64,000 nucleotides of DNA from Dawidia cretensis (lineage in GTDB: Bacteria; Bacteroidota; Bacteroidia; Cytophagales; Cyclobacteriaceae): assembly GCF_018598175.1 (NCBI RefSeq), contig NZ_JAHESE010000010.1:62001-126000 (forward strand), read 5' to 3'. This document shows, piece after piece, positions 53,199 to 62,169 of this stretch; the stretch's first letter is position 1; every line of letters begins with the position of its first letter. Below the pieces are notes generated by a model, which was not told the DNA's origin, made no database searches, and saw only the letters and a list, made by a program, of their open reading frames with translations. The translations under genes and the position numbers were made by a program.

Positions 53199-54587
53199 AT
53201 GAATCCAAAAATATCCTCCATTACCCCGCGCAACGTAATTGCGTTGATCGGGATCATTTTCTTCGCATCAGCAGTTCTGATCGTGATCAACTATTACACC
53301 ATCCTGATCACATCGGGTGTTCGCGCGTATATTAACGGCGAGTCCCAATATTCCAAAGGGCAAAAAGATGCATCCCGCAATTTGTTGCTCTACCTCGATA
53401 CCCACGACACACTTTACTTTAACCGTTTCCGCAAGGAGTTAAGTGTGAACATCGGCGACAGCATTGTGCGCGTGGGTCTCAGCACCGGCGCCGATGAGTC
53501 GATTGTGCGTGCAGGACTTACCGCAGGCCGCAATCACGTCGACGACCATAGCGACATGATCTGGCTTTTTAAGAACTTCGGAAATGTCTCGTTTATGAAG
53601 CGCGCCATTAAGTTATGGAAAGAAGCCGATTACATCATTTTACAAGAATACCGGCTCGCAGAAGAGGCGCACCTCAAGATTTTACAGGGACAACTGACGG
53701 CCGCCGACAAAGCAGAGTATGTAAGCAAGATCACCGAATTTACGACGGGGCTCACGATTCGCGAGCGCGAATTCTCGGGGGTCCTGGGCGCCGCCGCGCG
53801 TACGGTCAACTATTGGCTCTTTATTACCAATGTGGTCATGACCCTGTTAATCATCGGCAGTGCCAGCGGTTATGCCATGGTGATGATTCACCGACTGCGT
53901 GAAAACAACGCCGACCTCTCCCGCACCAACCATGAGCTGGACAAGTTTGTTTACAGCGCTTCACACGACTTGCGCGCACCGATCTCGTCGTTGAGCGGCC
54001 TGATCGAGATCGCAATGGCCGAAGGCGACGTAAACCAAATCAAGTCCTACCTCGCGCTCATGAAAACCACCCTGGGCAAACAGGACGAGTTTATCCGAGA
54101 GATCATCGACTTTTCGCGCAATAAGCGCACCACTGTCCACCGTAAAGAAGTAAACCTCGATACCCTGTTCGACCAGGTAATTGCCCGCCACCAATACATG
54201 CCTGGCGCGCACGATATTGCCATTCACAAGGAAATAACCGATCCGGTCCTCTGGATCGACGGCCTGCGACTGGAAATTGTCATGAACAATATCATTTCCA
54301 ATGCCATCAAGTACCACGACAAATCCAAAGAAGAAAAATACATTCTTATTAAAAGCTATCGCAAGAATGGCGCGCGCGTGATCGAAATCGCCGACAACGG
54401 CCAGGGCATCCTGAAGGAATACCATGAAAAGATCTTCGATATGTTCTTCGTAACACCCAACAGCCAAAAGGGATCAGGACTGGGGCTGTACATCACGAAG
54501 GAAACCATTACCCGGTTAAAGGGCACTATACGGGTCGAGTCCGAATCACGGACCGGCAGCAACTTTATTATCAACATTCCTGCATGA
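53199..54587 (+). CDS. Membrane sensor histidine kinase with helical periplasmic domain
   Basis: A 462-residue kinase. Transmembrane helices lie near 13-33 and 205-228; the 170 residues between are highly helical (KDASRNLLLYLDTH, HVDDHSDMIWLF), like four-helix sensor domains of the CHASE3 type. The HisKA domain has H256 in YSASHDLRAPIS, and the ATPase domain has NNIISNAIKYHD, DNGQGILKEY and GSGLGLYITK. Its stop overlaps the response regulator start by 4 bp (ATGA), so the two form a translationally coupled pair. Confidence 0.92.
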   Translation: MNPKISSITPRNVIALIGIIFFASAVLIVINYYTILITSGVRAYINGESQYSKGQKDASRNLLLYLDTHDTLYFNRFRKELSVNIGDSIVRVGLSTGADESIVRAGLTAGRNHVDDHSDMIWLFKNFGNVSFMKRAIKLWKEADYIILQEYRLAEEAHLKILQGQLTAADKAEYVSKITEFTTGLTIREREFSGVLGAAARTVNYWLFITNVVMTLLIIGSASGYAMVMIHRLRENNADLSRTNHELDKFVYSASHDLRAPISSLSGLIEIAMAEGDVNQIKSYLALMKTTLGKQDEFIREIIDFSRNKRTTVHRKEVNLDTLFDQVIARHQYMPGAHDIAIHKEITDPVLWIDGLRLEIVMNNIISNAIKYHDKSKEEKYILIKSYRKNGARVIEIADNGQGILKEYHEKIFDMFFVTPNSQKGSGLGLYITKETITRLKGTIRVESESRTGSNFIINIPA

Positions 54588-54970
54588 AAACCGATTGCCA
54601 GTTCCTCATCATCGACGACAACGAGGTAGACCAACTTGTCACACAGCAGTTGCTAAAAAAAGATTTCGGCGCGGTGGAGGTTGCCCAGGCGGGGAACGGC
54701 ATCGAAGCCATGCAATGGATACAGGACCTGAAGTCGGACCTGCCGAATAGCCTGGTAATTTTATTGGACGTACGCATGCCCCTGATGGACGGTTTCCAAT
54801 TCCTCGACGCCTTTGAGTCACTGAACGAAGAGGTAAAGAAAATGACCAAGATCATTATGCTCTCCTCTACGCTTGATCCACGCGACATCGAACAAGCCGA
54901 AGCGCACAAGAACGTCATCCAGCTGTTTAGCAAACCTCTGCCTGTAAAACAGTTGCACGCGCTCATCTAG
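54584..54970 (+). CDS. Single-domain response regulator
   Basis: A 128-residue receiver with acidic residues D11/D12, phosphoacceptor D62 in LLDVRMPLMDG, and K in LFSKPLPVK. There is no output domain, so it acts by protein contact or in a phosphorelay. It is coupled to the kinase upstream. It ends 14 bp before the convergent HTCS gene stop. Confidence 0.92.
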   Translation: MKTDCQFLIIDDNEVDQLVTQQLLKKDFGAVEVAQAGNGIEAMQWIQDLKSDLPNSLVILLDVRMPLMDGFQFLDAFESLNEEVKKMTKIIMLSSTLDPRDIEQAEAHKNVIQLFSKPLPVKQLHALI

Positions 54971-55016
54971 CCGACACCACCGGGCTATGCATTATCGGCC
55001 GGCGACGGTGTCGGCT
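54969..55016. other. Long-loop inverted repeat at the convergent regulator/HTCS junction
   Basis: AGCCGACACC pairs with GGTGTCGGCT (10 bp, 28-nt loop). The right arm lies in the last codons of the HTCS gene. There is no T-run on either side, so termination is uncertain. Confidence 0.4.
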
Positions 55017-58000
55017 TGTCCGCCTCCTCGCCCTGTCTGCTTATCCCGTAAGCAGAAGGCGTAACCCCAAACAATTTCTTAAAACACTCCCGAAAGTACG
55101 GAAGGTCGTTAAACCCAACCTCATAGGTAATCTGCGCAATGGTCAGCTCGCCCAGAGCGAGCAATTGCGCCGCCCGCTTCAGCCGGATGGTACGAATAAA
55201 TTCATTGGCCGACTGGCCCGACACCGCTTTGAGCTTACGGTATAATTGCGTGCGACTCATCGCCACATCGCGCCCCAGGTCTTCTACACCATATGCCGGA
55301 TTGCCCATGTTGCGTTCGATGCTTTCGAGCACTTGCTGTACAAACCGGGCATCGGTAGATGTATGCGTTACCTGCTTCGGCGACAGGCGGAGCGTAGACC
55401 GATCCTGGAAAGCTGCGTGCAACTGCTCCCGCCTGCGCAACATGTTACGCACCTTCAATTGTAACACCTGTGGATGGAAAGGCTTCGTAACATAATCGTC
55501 CGCACCGGTCTCAAGCCCTTCTACTTTAAAGAGCAGCGAGGTACGGGCCGTGAGCAATATGACGGGAATATGTGCCGTGCGGGCGGAAGTTTTCAGCGTG
55601 CGACAAAGGGTTATTCCGTCCATCACGGGCATCATCACGTCGCTGATAATAATATCGGGTATTTCGTCCTGGGCAATCGCCAACCCCTCCTGCCCATCGG
55701 CCGCCTCGCGAATGCTATATTCTGCCTGAAAAATCGAACGTATATAGTCGCGCACGCCAGCATTATCTTCGACAATCAATAGTTTTTGCACGTCTTCCGG
55801 ATGCTCCGGTGGTTCCGTACAAACCGGTGCCGTATCGCCGACCGGCGGAACAGTATAAATAAACGCATCGGTCTCTTCTATACCGCTGGCGCGCTGCGAC
55901 GCATCAAAGTGCGTACTCCCCTTGCGGAGCCGGATGATAAAACGCGTAAAGACGTGCTCCTCGCTCTCTACTGTAATAGTGCCCTGGTGCATATCTATCA
56001 GGCTTTTTGTCAGTGCGAGGCCTATACCGGTGCCGGCATGATGCCGGTCTTCATCATAGCTAAAAAAACTTTGAAAGATATGTTCGACATGCTCGCGGCG
56101 TATACCCTTTCCGCTGTCCTCCACAATTACAGCTACAGCATCTTCCAATTCTTGTACCCACAGCACAACCCGGCCACCCGCCGGTGTATTCTTGAATGCA
56201 TTCGACAGCAGGTTAAACAAGATCTTCTCAAAATGATCCCGGTCAAACCATACGTGGACCACCGGTGACGATGCCTGCAAGGTGAAACTTAGTTGTAATT
56301 CCGCGGCCAATGCGTCAAATGACAATTTTACTTCTTGCACAAATTGCACCATGTTGCCTTCGCTTACCGCCAGCGACAGATTACCCGACTCGGCCTTACG
56401 AAAATCCAACAACTGGTTTACCAGGTGCAGCAGGCGCTGCCCGTTGTTTTGCACCACCAGCAGTTGGTCGCGCACCGGCTTGCCCACACCGGCGGAATCC
56501 AGCAGACTGTGCAATGGACCGAGGATCAGCGTCAGCGGTGTACGAAACTCGTGGGAGATATTAGTAAAGAACTGCAATTTGGCCTGGTTGAGCTTCTCCA
56601 GGTTCTCGCGTTGCAGCCGTTCTACTTTCAAGTCATGTCTGAAATTGGCGCGCATCAGGATCAACTTGCGGAAGAAGTGCAGGATCAACAAGCTGGCCAG
56701 CACATAACCCACGGCGGCCCAGGTTGTTTTCCACCAAGGCGGCAGAATGACCAGCGACGCCTCACTTTCTGCTTCACTCCAGACGCCGTCGCTGGTGGTG
56801 GCCTTTACTTTAAACTGGTAGTGACCGGGGTTCAGGTTGGTATAGTTAGCGTAACGGCGAGTGGCCTGTGTGTAATTCCAATCCTTGTCAAATCCTTCGA
56901 GCTTATAAGCATAGCGTGTCTTCTCGGGCGCCGCATACATCAGGGCCGTAAACTCGAACGAGATGGAGTTCTCAAAATGTTTGAGCGTTACCTCGGATGT
57001 CTCCGCAAGCGGTTTTTCCAACACCACACGTCCGCCAAACGCCGCCCCTACCGGCACAGGTTTGTTAAACACCTGAAAGTCGCTGATTACCACATTGGGC
57101 ACGACAGGATTGGGCACGGCTGCTGCCGGATCAATAATATTAAACCCTTCCGATCCCCCGAAGAGCAATAGCCCCTTCGGGTCCTTATAACAAACATGGT
57201 TATAGAAAAAGCCCCCCTGTATACGGTCGTGGCTGTCGTAGCTCTTGACGAAGTGTGGGTTTCCGGGATCGATCACGGTCAGGCCATCCCAGTGGGCCAA
57301 CCACAGCTTGCCGCTGTCATCTTCAAGTATGCTGACGAGCACATTATTACTCGGCCCCGCCTCGAAGGCGTGCGGCCGGAACGTTTCCGTGCGGCGGTCA
57401 AAAGTATTCAACCCACCCTCGGTGCCGATCCAAAGCCCGCCGGCATGGTCCTCATACATGGCATTGATAAAATTGTTAGTCAGCTCACTGTGCAGGCTAT
57501 CGCCCCGGTAATAGTGGCGTACGTCCAGTCCCTGGGTTGTCCGGCGCACGCGGTAAAGACCATTGCCCCGGCTGCCAATCCAAAGCGCGCCCGCGTGGTC
57601 GGCGTGCATCACCACCATCGGCACCCGTTCCAACAATGGCGCTTGGTATTGCACTACCCGGCCTTCGGGCGTAATCATATTCAGGCCACCACTCCACGTG
57701 CCCAGCCAGATATTGCCCCGCACGTCTTCGGCAAAAGACATGACGTAGTCGTCACTGATGGGGGCCGCCGACCGCAGCCCATAATGTTTGAACTGTGTAA
57801 TCTGCGGGTTATTTCCCACAACTTTCTCCGAAAATGTATAGACACCGTCTCCCGCCGTACTGACCCACACGTTGCCGCGCGAGTCGGTAAACAACACCTG
57901 TATAAAATCCGTAAAGTCGTTCGCCTCCCGGTGCCGGATGGTATAGCGCCGGAATGTACCATTGGTAAACCGGAACAAGCCCCCGCCGAGTGTCGAGATC

Positions 58001-59181
58001 CAATACCCACCGTCGCGTGCACTGCGCAGGCCCGTGATGATGCTGCGCGTCGGATCAAATGCCGAGGTCTTGTGTGCCGCAAAGCCTTTAGCGTAGCTGT
58101 CGTATTTGTTTAATCCTTTTTTTGTACCAACCCACAATACGCCGCCACGATCCAGGAAGAGCGACGTAACCGTATTGTGGCTCAGGTTCACCGTGCGATC
58201 ATCACCTCCCAGGAAACGCATGAACCTGCCGGCTTCGGGATCAAAGAAGTTTAACCCCATTTCCGATCCGGCCAGTATATAGGGATGCTCGCCGTCCACC
58301 ACCATAAAGGCACGAAAGAGATTATAACCCGACGATTTACCCTCTACGATGTAGTTCACCGTACCCGTCTCGTCCACACGCTTGATTCCTTTTTTGGTAC
58401 TATACCAAATCACAGGTGGCCGGCCACGGTGCCGGGTTTCTTCAATGTGGTATATATGATGATGGAGGCTGGCGTCGGCGGGGTCGGCATCATTGTAGAG
58501 GTACCGTACAAACATATAATCCTTCCCGCCATTGGCTCGGGGTGGTATCATTCTGTTGAGACCGTATTCGGTGCCCACCCACAAGTCGCCGGTGGATGAA
58601 AGAAATATATCCGTAACGAACGGCTGGCTGAGGGTGGTTGTATCGTTCACATCCAATACAAACGCGCGGAAAGAGCCGGTAGCCTCGTTCAATAGATTCA
58701 GCCCGTACTCCGTCCCTACCCACAATTGCCCCTGGTCGTCTTCTTGCAATGCCCAGACGTTGTCATTGCTCAAACTGGCCGGGTTGCCGGGCTGATGCTG
58801 GAAGTGCGTAAACTTATCCGTGCCATGATCGTAGCGGAACAATCCACCGCGATGGGTACCGATCCAGATCGATCCTTTCCGGTCTTCATAGATCGTGGTG
58901 ATTTTATTGCTTCTGATCTTATCCGGGGCGTTGTCGGAGTGAAAGACCGTGGCGGTATACCCGTCGTAGCGAATCAGTCCGGACCAGGTGCCGATCCATA
59001 AATATCCCGTACGATCTTGTAAGATACAGTTGATGGAGCTCTGAGAAAGCCCAAGCTTTTCAGGCAGTGCATGAAAGATGATATTCTTCTGCGGAAGCTC
59101 GGCAGGTTGGGCCGCCAGCCTGACCGTGCCTAACCCGGCTACGACCAGCAGATATGCCCACAGGAACCTCCATACAGACAT
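54985..59181 (-). CDS. Hybrid two-component system regulator (HTCS) of the mannan locus
   Basis: A 1398-residue one-protein signalling system. Signal peptide (1-24), two periplasmic seven-bladed propellers made of Reg_prop repeats such as GYLWIGTWSGLIRYDG and GSIWIGTHRGGLFRYD (about 40-720), a Y_Y_Y domain (about 745-810), a transmembrane helix near 820, HisKA with H in NISHEFRTPLTLIL (about 874), an ATPase domain (GTGIGLALTK), a receiver with D in IISDVMMPVMDG (about 1183) and an AraC-type HTH at the C-terminus (about 1285-1385). It senses periplasmic mannan fragments and activates the operon (inference from location). It is the last gene of the mannan operon. Confidence 0.96.
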   Translation of the reverse strand: MSVWRFLWAYLLVVAGLGTVRLAAQPAELPQKNIIFHALPEKLGLSQSSINCILQDRTGYLWIGTWSGLIRYDGYTATVFHSDNAPDKIRSNKITTIYEDRKGSIWIGTHRGGLFRYDHGTDKFTHFQHQPGNPASLSNDNVWALQEDDQGQLWVGTEYGLNLLNEATGSFRAFVLDVNDTTTLSQPFVTDIFLSSTGDLWVGTEYGLNRMIPPRANGGKDYMFVRYLYNDADPADASLHHHIYHIEETRHRGRPPVIWYSTKKGIKRVDETGTVNYIVEGKSSGYNLFRAFMVVDGEHPYILAGSEMGLNFFDPEAGRFMRFLGGDDRTVNLSHNTVTSLFLDRGGVLWVGTKKGLNKYDSYAKGFAAHKTSAFDPTRSIITGLRSARDGGYWISTLGGGLFRFTNGTFRRYTIRHREANDFTDFIQVLFTDSRGNVWVSTAGDGVYTFSEKVVGNNPQITQFKHYGLRSAAPISDDYVMSFAEDVRGNIWLGTWSGGLNMITPEGRVVQYQAPLLERVPMVVMHADHAGALWIGSRGNGLYRVRRTTQGLDVRHYYRGDSLHSELTNNFINAMYEDHAGGLWIGTEGGLNTFDRRTETFRPHAFEAGPSNNVLVSILEDDSGKLWLAHWDGLTVIDPGNPHFVKSYDSHDRIQGGFFYNHVCYKDPKGLLLFGGSEGFNIIDPAAAVPNPVVPNVVISDFQVFNKPVPVGAAFGGRVVLEKPLAETSEVTLKHFENSISFEFTALMYAAPEKTRYAYKLEGFDKDWNYTQATRRYANYTNLNPGHYQFKVKATTSDGVWSEAESEASLVILPPWWKTTWAAVGYVLASLLILHFFRKLILMRANFRHDLKVERLQRENLEKLNQAKLQFFTNISHEFRTPLTLILGPLHSLLDSAGVGKPVRDQLLVVQNNGQRLLHLVNQLLDFRKAESGNLSLAVSEGNMVQFVQEVKLSFDALAAELQLSFTLQASSPVVHVWFDRDHFEKILFNLLSNAFKNTPAGGRVVLWVQELEDAVAVIVEDSGKGIRREHVEHIFQSFFSYDEDRHHAGTGIGLALTKSLIDMHQGTITVESEEHVFTRFIIRLRKGSTHFDASQRASGIEETDAFIYTVPPVGDTAPVCTEPPEHPEDVQKLLIVEDNAGVRDYIRSIFQAEYSIREAADGQEGLAIAQDEIPDIIISDVMMPVMDGITLCRTLKTSARTAHIPVILLTARTSLLFKVEGLETGADDYVTKPFHPQVLQLKVRNMLRRREQLHAAFQDRSTLRLSPKQVTHTSTDARFVQQVLESIERNMGNPAYGVEDLGRDVAMSRTQLYRKLKAVSGQSANEFIRTIRLKRAAQLLALGELTIAQITYEVGFNDLPYFRECFKKLFGVTPSAYGISRQGEEADKPTPSPADNA

Positions 59182-59199
59182 GAACAGATGTTTTAAAGT

Positions 59200-59760
59200 T
59201 TATAAGACCGACCTTCCAAAATCGTCTTGCACCCGCACGATATCATCTTCGTCAGAAGGGTGCAAGGCATCCGTATGTTGCCATATCTCGGCAACCATGC
59301 CCCAGTTCTCCAGGCCCACCAGCCGGTGACGCTGGCCGCGATCTAACCGGATAACATCTCCGGGCATCATCGGCTGTACAAGGCCTTCATCGTCCGTCGG
59401 ACTTATGGCCACACCGGCCTCGCCGGCGACAAGCTTCCAAATCTCCGCGCGTCGGTGGTGATATTGCCACGACAGACGCCGGCTGCCTTGTACAATCAGT
59501 ATCTTCGGACTCAGCCGCCCGCCGATGCGGAGATCCGCTACGGAAATACCAAAAAAAAACTGTTGTGCAAATTGTTGCGCTTGCGTTTCGTCGATGACAA
59601 AAAAACCGCCCCAGGGCCGGGCCAGGTCGCGGGAGGTTACTAAAAGACCGTTGGCTTCCAGGTACTGTTGCACTTTTTCAAAGATCGCAAGCTTTGAGTC
59701 GGTAGGGTAAAAGGTTAAGGGCATGTCGATGGGTTTGGTAACTGAAATATCGTGAATCAT
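59200..59760 (-). CDS. Cupin-type sugar-phosphate isomerase-like protein (mannan locus)
   Basis: A 186-residue single-cupin protein. RPWGGFFVIDE near residue 50 and SPKILIVQGSRRLSWQYHHR with a HHR metal motif, then PGDVIRLDRGQRHRL, match the type II mannose-6-phosphate isomerase cupin seen in short Bacteroidota proteins often labelled phosphoheptose isomerase. In a mannan operon, interconversion of mannose 6-phosphate and fructose 6-phosphate is the sensible role. Start either ATG 59760 (chosen) or ATG 59724. Confidence 0.75.
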   Translation of the reverse strand: MIHDISVTKPIDMPLTFYPTDSKLAIFEKVQQYLEANGLLVTSRDLARPWGGFFVIDETQAQQFAQQFFFGISVADLRIGGRLSPKILIVQGSRRLSWQYHHRRAEIWKLVAGEAGVAISPTDDEGLVQPMMPGDVIRLDRGQRHRLVGLENWGMVAEIWQHTDALHPSDEDDIVRVQDDFGRSVL

Positions 59761-59823
59761 ACAGATATTTCCTTCACCCAGACACTTATTCTAACGTATA
59801 GCATACAGGGCGGAGGCTCCTTC

Positions 59824-60945
59824 CTACCTATATACCGCCTCCAAATCATTTTCAAACACGGTATACGGATCCTGGTAAAACACCTGAAAGTCGGCTGCCG
59901 CCGGATGTCCCGGATACGGCGCATAATGATGCTTGTCATTTCCATTGCGCCACACCATGATGTAAGCCATTTGAATAGAACGATCCGATTTCAATGGTTT
60001 CAGGATTATATCGGTATACCACGATGGATTTGTGACACCCTCTAACCCCGTTTCCGTGAATGCCGCAACTTTCTTTTTTTCCCGCGCGAGTGCCGATACT
60101 GCAGACAACCCCGTCCGTAAATCATCCGCCTGCTCCTCCGGTGACTTTTTATTCCAGGTGATGCCGACGTCCATATAATTGTCATAGCCCAAAATATCTA
60201 CATAGTCATCGCCAGGGTATCCATATAGATAGGAAGAGCGTGCGTCCTTTAAATTCATGCGACTACGATCGGGGGAAAATGCGTAGAGAATGTGATGCAG
60301 CCCTTTGGTATTTTTAAGATAGTCTATCGTAAAGCGCCACAATTGAATATACTCTTCTTCGGTACACAAGCCTTTGCCCCACCAGAACCAGTTTCCATTA
60401 TGTTCGTGAAACGGCCGGAAAATGATGGGGATCGGCGAATGGCCATGCCTACAGGCTGCGAGGAACGCCGCCACACGATCGAGACGCTGAACAAAGTCGG
60501 CGTGCTGTTTGCCCCCCGGCAGAATGGATTGTACCGCGCGCGTCGTGTCCCACGAGCCCCCACCGGTTACGGGATTGTCCACGTGCCAGGAGATAGTATT
60601 GATCCCACCGCGCGTGTAGACATCGCGTATCCAGCGGTGCATGGATTCGAAGGGGACACCGTCGATGTTGTTGCGTTGACCTTCTTTGCCGAGGTCCCAG
60701 CCGTGGACGGCGGGATAGGCGCCACAAACGTCCTTTATATCCGACCGGCCTTCTGTACCGGTCCAGCCAACGCCGTAGGCATCGGTTTCGTGGTGGCCGA
60801 AAAGGATGCCTTTGGTGGAGAGGGATTGCAGGTTGCGATATAGGGATGCCGTGCCAGCGGTAGCCTGGGGGTCGAGCGGGTGCTGGGCGAACGTCGGTAT
60901 AGTGACAATGCTTGCGACGAGTATATATAATAGCGATCGAATCAT
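59824..60945 (-). CDS. GH26 family beta-mannanase
   Basis: A 373-residue secreted enzyme (signal peptide 1-20, ending PTFAQ). GH26 motifs: GHHETDAYGVGW near residue 50, acid/base E181 in RPFHEHNGNWFWWG, and nucleophile E298 in AAFTETG. GH26 cuts beta-1,4-mannosidic bonds in mannan. It may act at the surface or in the periplasm. It is preceded by a glycan-binding lipoprotein gene and a perfect hairpin, and followed by the isomerase-like cupin. Confidence 0.95.
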   Translation of the reverse strand: MIRSLLYILVASIVTIPTFAQHPLDPQATAGTASLYRNLQSLSTKGILFGHHETDAYGVGWTGTEGRSDIKDVCGAYPAVHGWDLGKEGQRNNIDGVPFESMHRWIRDVYTRGGINTISWHVDNPVTGGGSWDTTRAVQSILPGGKQHADFVQRLDRVAAFLAACRHGHSPIPIIFRPFHEHNGNWFWWGKGLCTEEEYIQLWRFTIDYLKNTKGLHHILYAFSPDRSRMNLKDARSSYLYGYPGDDYVDILGYDNYMDVGITWNKKSPEEQADDLRTGLSAVSALAREKKKVAAFTETGLEGVTNPSWYTDIILKPLKSDRSIQMAYIMVWRNGNDKHHYAPYPGHPAAADFQVFYQDPYTVFENDLEAVYR

Positions 60946-60968
60946 GGTATCTAAATTTTATGATGAAT

Positions 60969-60988
60969 CGGGAGCGTGCACGCTCCCG
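60969..60988 (-). other. Perfect 20-bp palindrome between glycan-binding and GH26 genes
   Basis: CGGGAGCG-TGCA-CGCTCCCG can form an 8-bp hairpin with a TGCA loop. It lies 19 bp after the lipoprotein stop and has no T-run on the minus strand, so it may protect the upstream mRNA end or reduce read-through. Confidence 0.6.
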
Positions 60989-61007
60989 GTCTCACCGCAC
61001 GCTGTTT

Positions 61008-62132
61008 TTAGGGTTTGGGAACGACGCGAACGTTGTCGAAGGCTATGTCGGCGTCGAGGGTGCCATCGCCGTGAAAAAGAAAGCGGATAAAATAGCCGTC
61101 GGGATTTGCCTTCGGGTCTTTTACGATCTCATTCAGCGGGATGGACACCGTGCGCCACGCGCCATGGGTGTCATAGTGTGGCCATAGATACGTGCTCGCG
61201 TCGTTGTCCTCGCCCAGGGTTATTTTGATTTGGTTGGAACTATAGGGCTTTAACGTGTTTACTTCAAACTTGAACAGGTAGTTGGCAGGGTTTTGCATGG
61301 CGTCGGCCGGGATATTTTTGGTAGTACTGCCATCGACGTTGTTAGGGCCGCCGACTACTTCCGTCCACGCCCACGAGCCGATCTCGCGCTTCACGTGAAT
61401 ATAATTGCCCGAGATATCCGGCGGCGTATCGCCCGACGCAACATAGTCTCCGCCCCACCATCCCCACCAGGGGTCGCTGCTGATCAGAAGCGTACGGTTG
61501 TCGCGGTAAGGAAATATAGCCGTACCGCCGCCATAGACGCCGGATACGACAATATCCGCCGGGCCGTCAGGTATACCGGGTGGCACGACGGTTACGACGG
61601 AATCATAGCTGGAATATAGCACATCGGCTACTACACCGCCGAACGTAACTTTCCCTGCTTCCGGTGTGACGGCGTATAAGTCGAAGTTCGCCCCCTTTAC
61701 GACAACCGTCTCGCCGGCTAATGCGTATTCGTTCGCGGCCAGGCCGTATACAACAAGTGGGGGCACCGATACCTCCAGGGGCGCTGTTACCGAGCCACCG
61801 CCTGTAGTCAGTGTGATCCGGTTGCTTACCTCCTGCGGTACCACACGGGGTATTTGGAGCGTGATCTCGGCTGGCGTAATAAACGCCTGCCGCAGATCAA
61901 CCTCCACATCGTTTATCAGCAGGCTTTGAACACCACAAAGGTCGTGGCCTTGAATGATAATGAAGTCGCCCATGTTGCCGCCCGCGATGGTCTCTGTGCG
62001 GTTCTGTGCCGTCGACACCCGTGTGATTTCCGGCGTGCCGCAGCCACTCTCGTCGTCGCTACACGACACAGACAACACTGTGCCCAGCAATACGACAAGG
62101 AAAAGTCTTATTGATGAATAGATGATTTTCAT
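61008..62132 (-). CDS. Surface glycan-binding lipoprotein with IPT domains (SGBP-B-like, mannan locus)
   Basis: A 374-residue lipoprotein (lipobox VLSVSC, then SDDESGCG). Two IPT/TIG Ig-like domains (FIIIQGHDLCGV; ETVVVKGANFDLYAV) precede a C-terminal carbohydrate-binding domain of SGBP-B type rich in aromatic residues (SSDPWWGWWGGDYVASG, ending DIAFDNVRVVPKP). It occupies the SusE/F position and should hold mannan at the surface. ATG 62132 gives the lipoprotein signal; a frame from 62222 would overlap SusD. Confidence 0.87.
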   Translation of the reverse strand: MKIIYSSIRLFLVVLLGTVLSVSCSDDESGCGTPEITRVSTAQNRTETIAGGNMGDFIIIQGHDLCGVQSLLINDVEVDLRQAFITPAEITLQIPRVVPQEVSNRITLTTGGGSVTAPLEVSVPPLVVYGLAANEYALAGETVVVKGANFDLYAVTPEAGKVTFGGVVADVLYSSYDSVVTVVPPGIPDGPADIVVSGVYGGGTAIFPYRDNRTLLISSDPWWGWWGGDYVASGDTPPDISGNYIHVKREIGSWAWTEVVGGPNNVDGSTTKNIPADAMQNPANYLFKFEVNTLKPYSSNQIKITLGEDNDASTYLWPHYDTHGAWRTVSIPLNEIVKDPKANPDGYFIRFLFHGDGTLDADIAFDNVRVVPKP

Positions 62133-62169
62133 ACTGTCATTTCTTTTTTTGATGAAAACATGCCCCCGC

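Noticed and set aside
53002-53202. 66-codon frame before the kinase gene
   Set aside because: It overlaps the kinase start, contains the tandem duplication and shows no recognisable sequence.
57196-58113. 305-codon open frame opposite the HTCS gene
   Set aside because: It is antisense to the Reg_prop repeats of a certain gene and has no family features.
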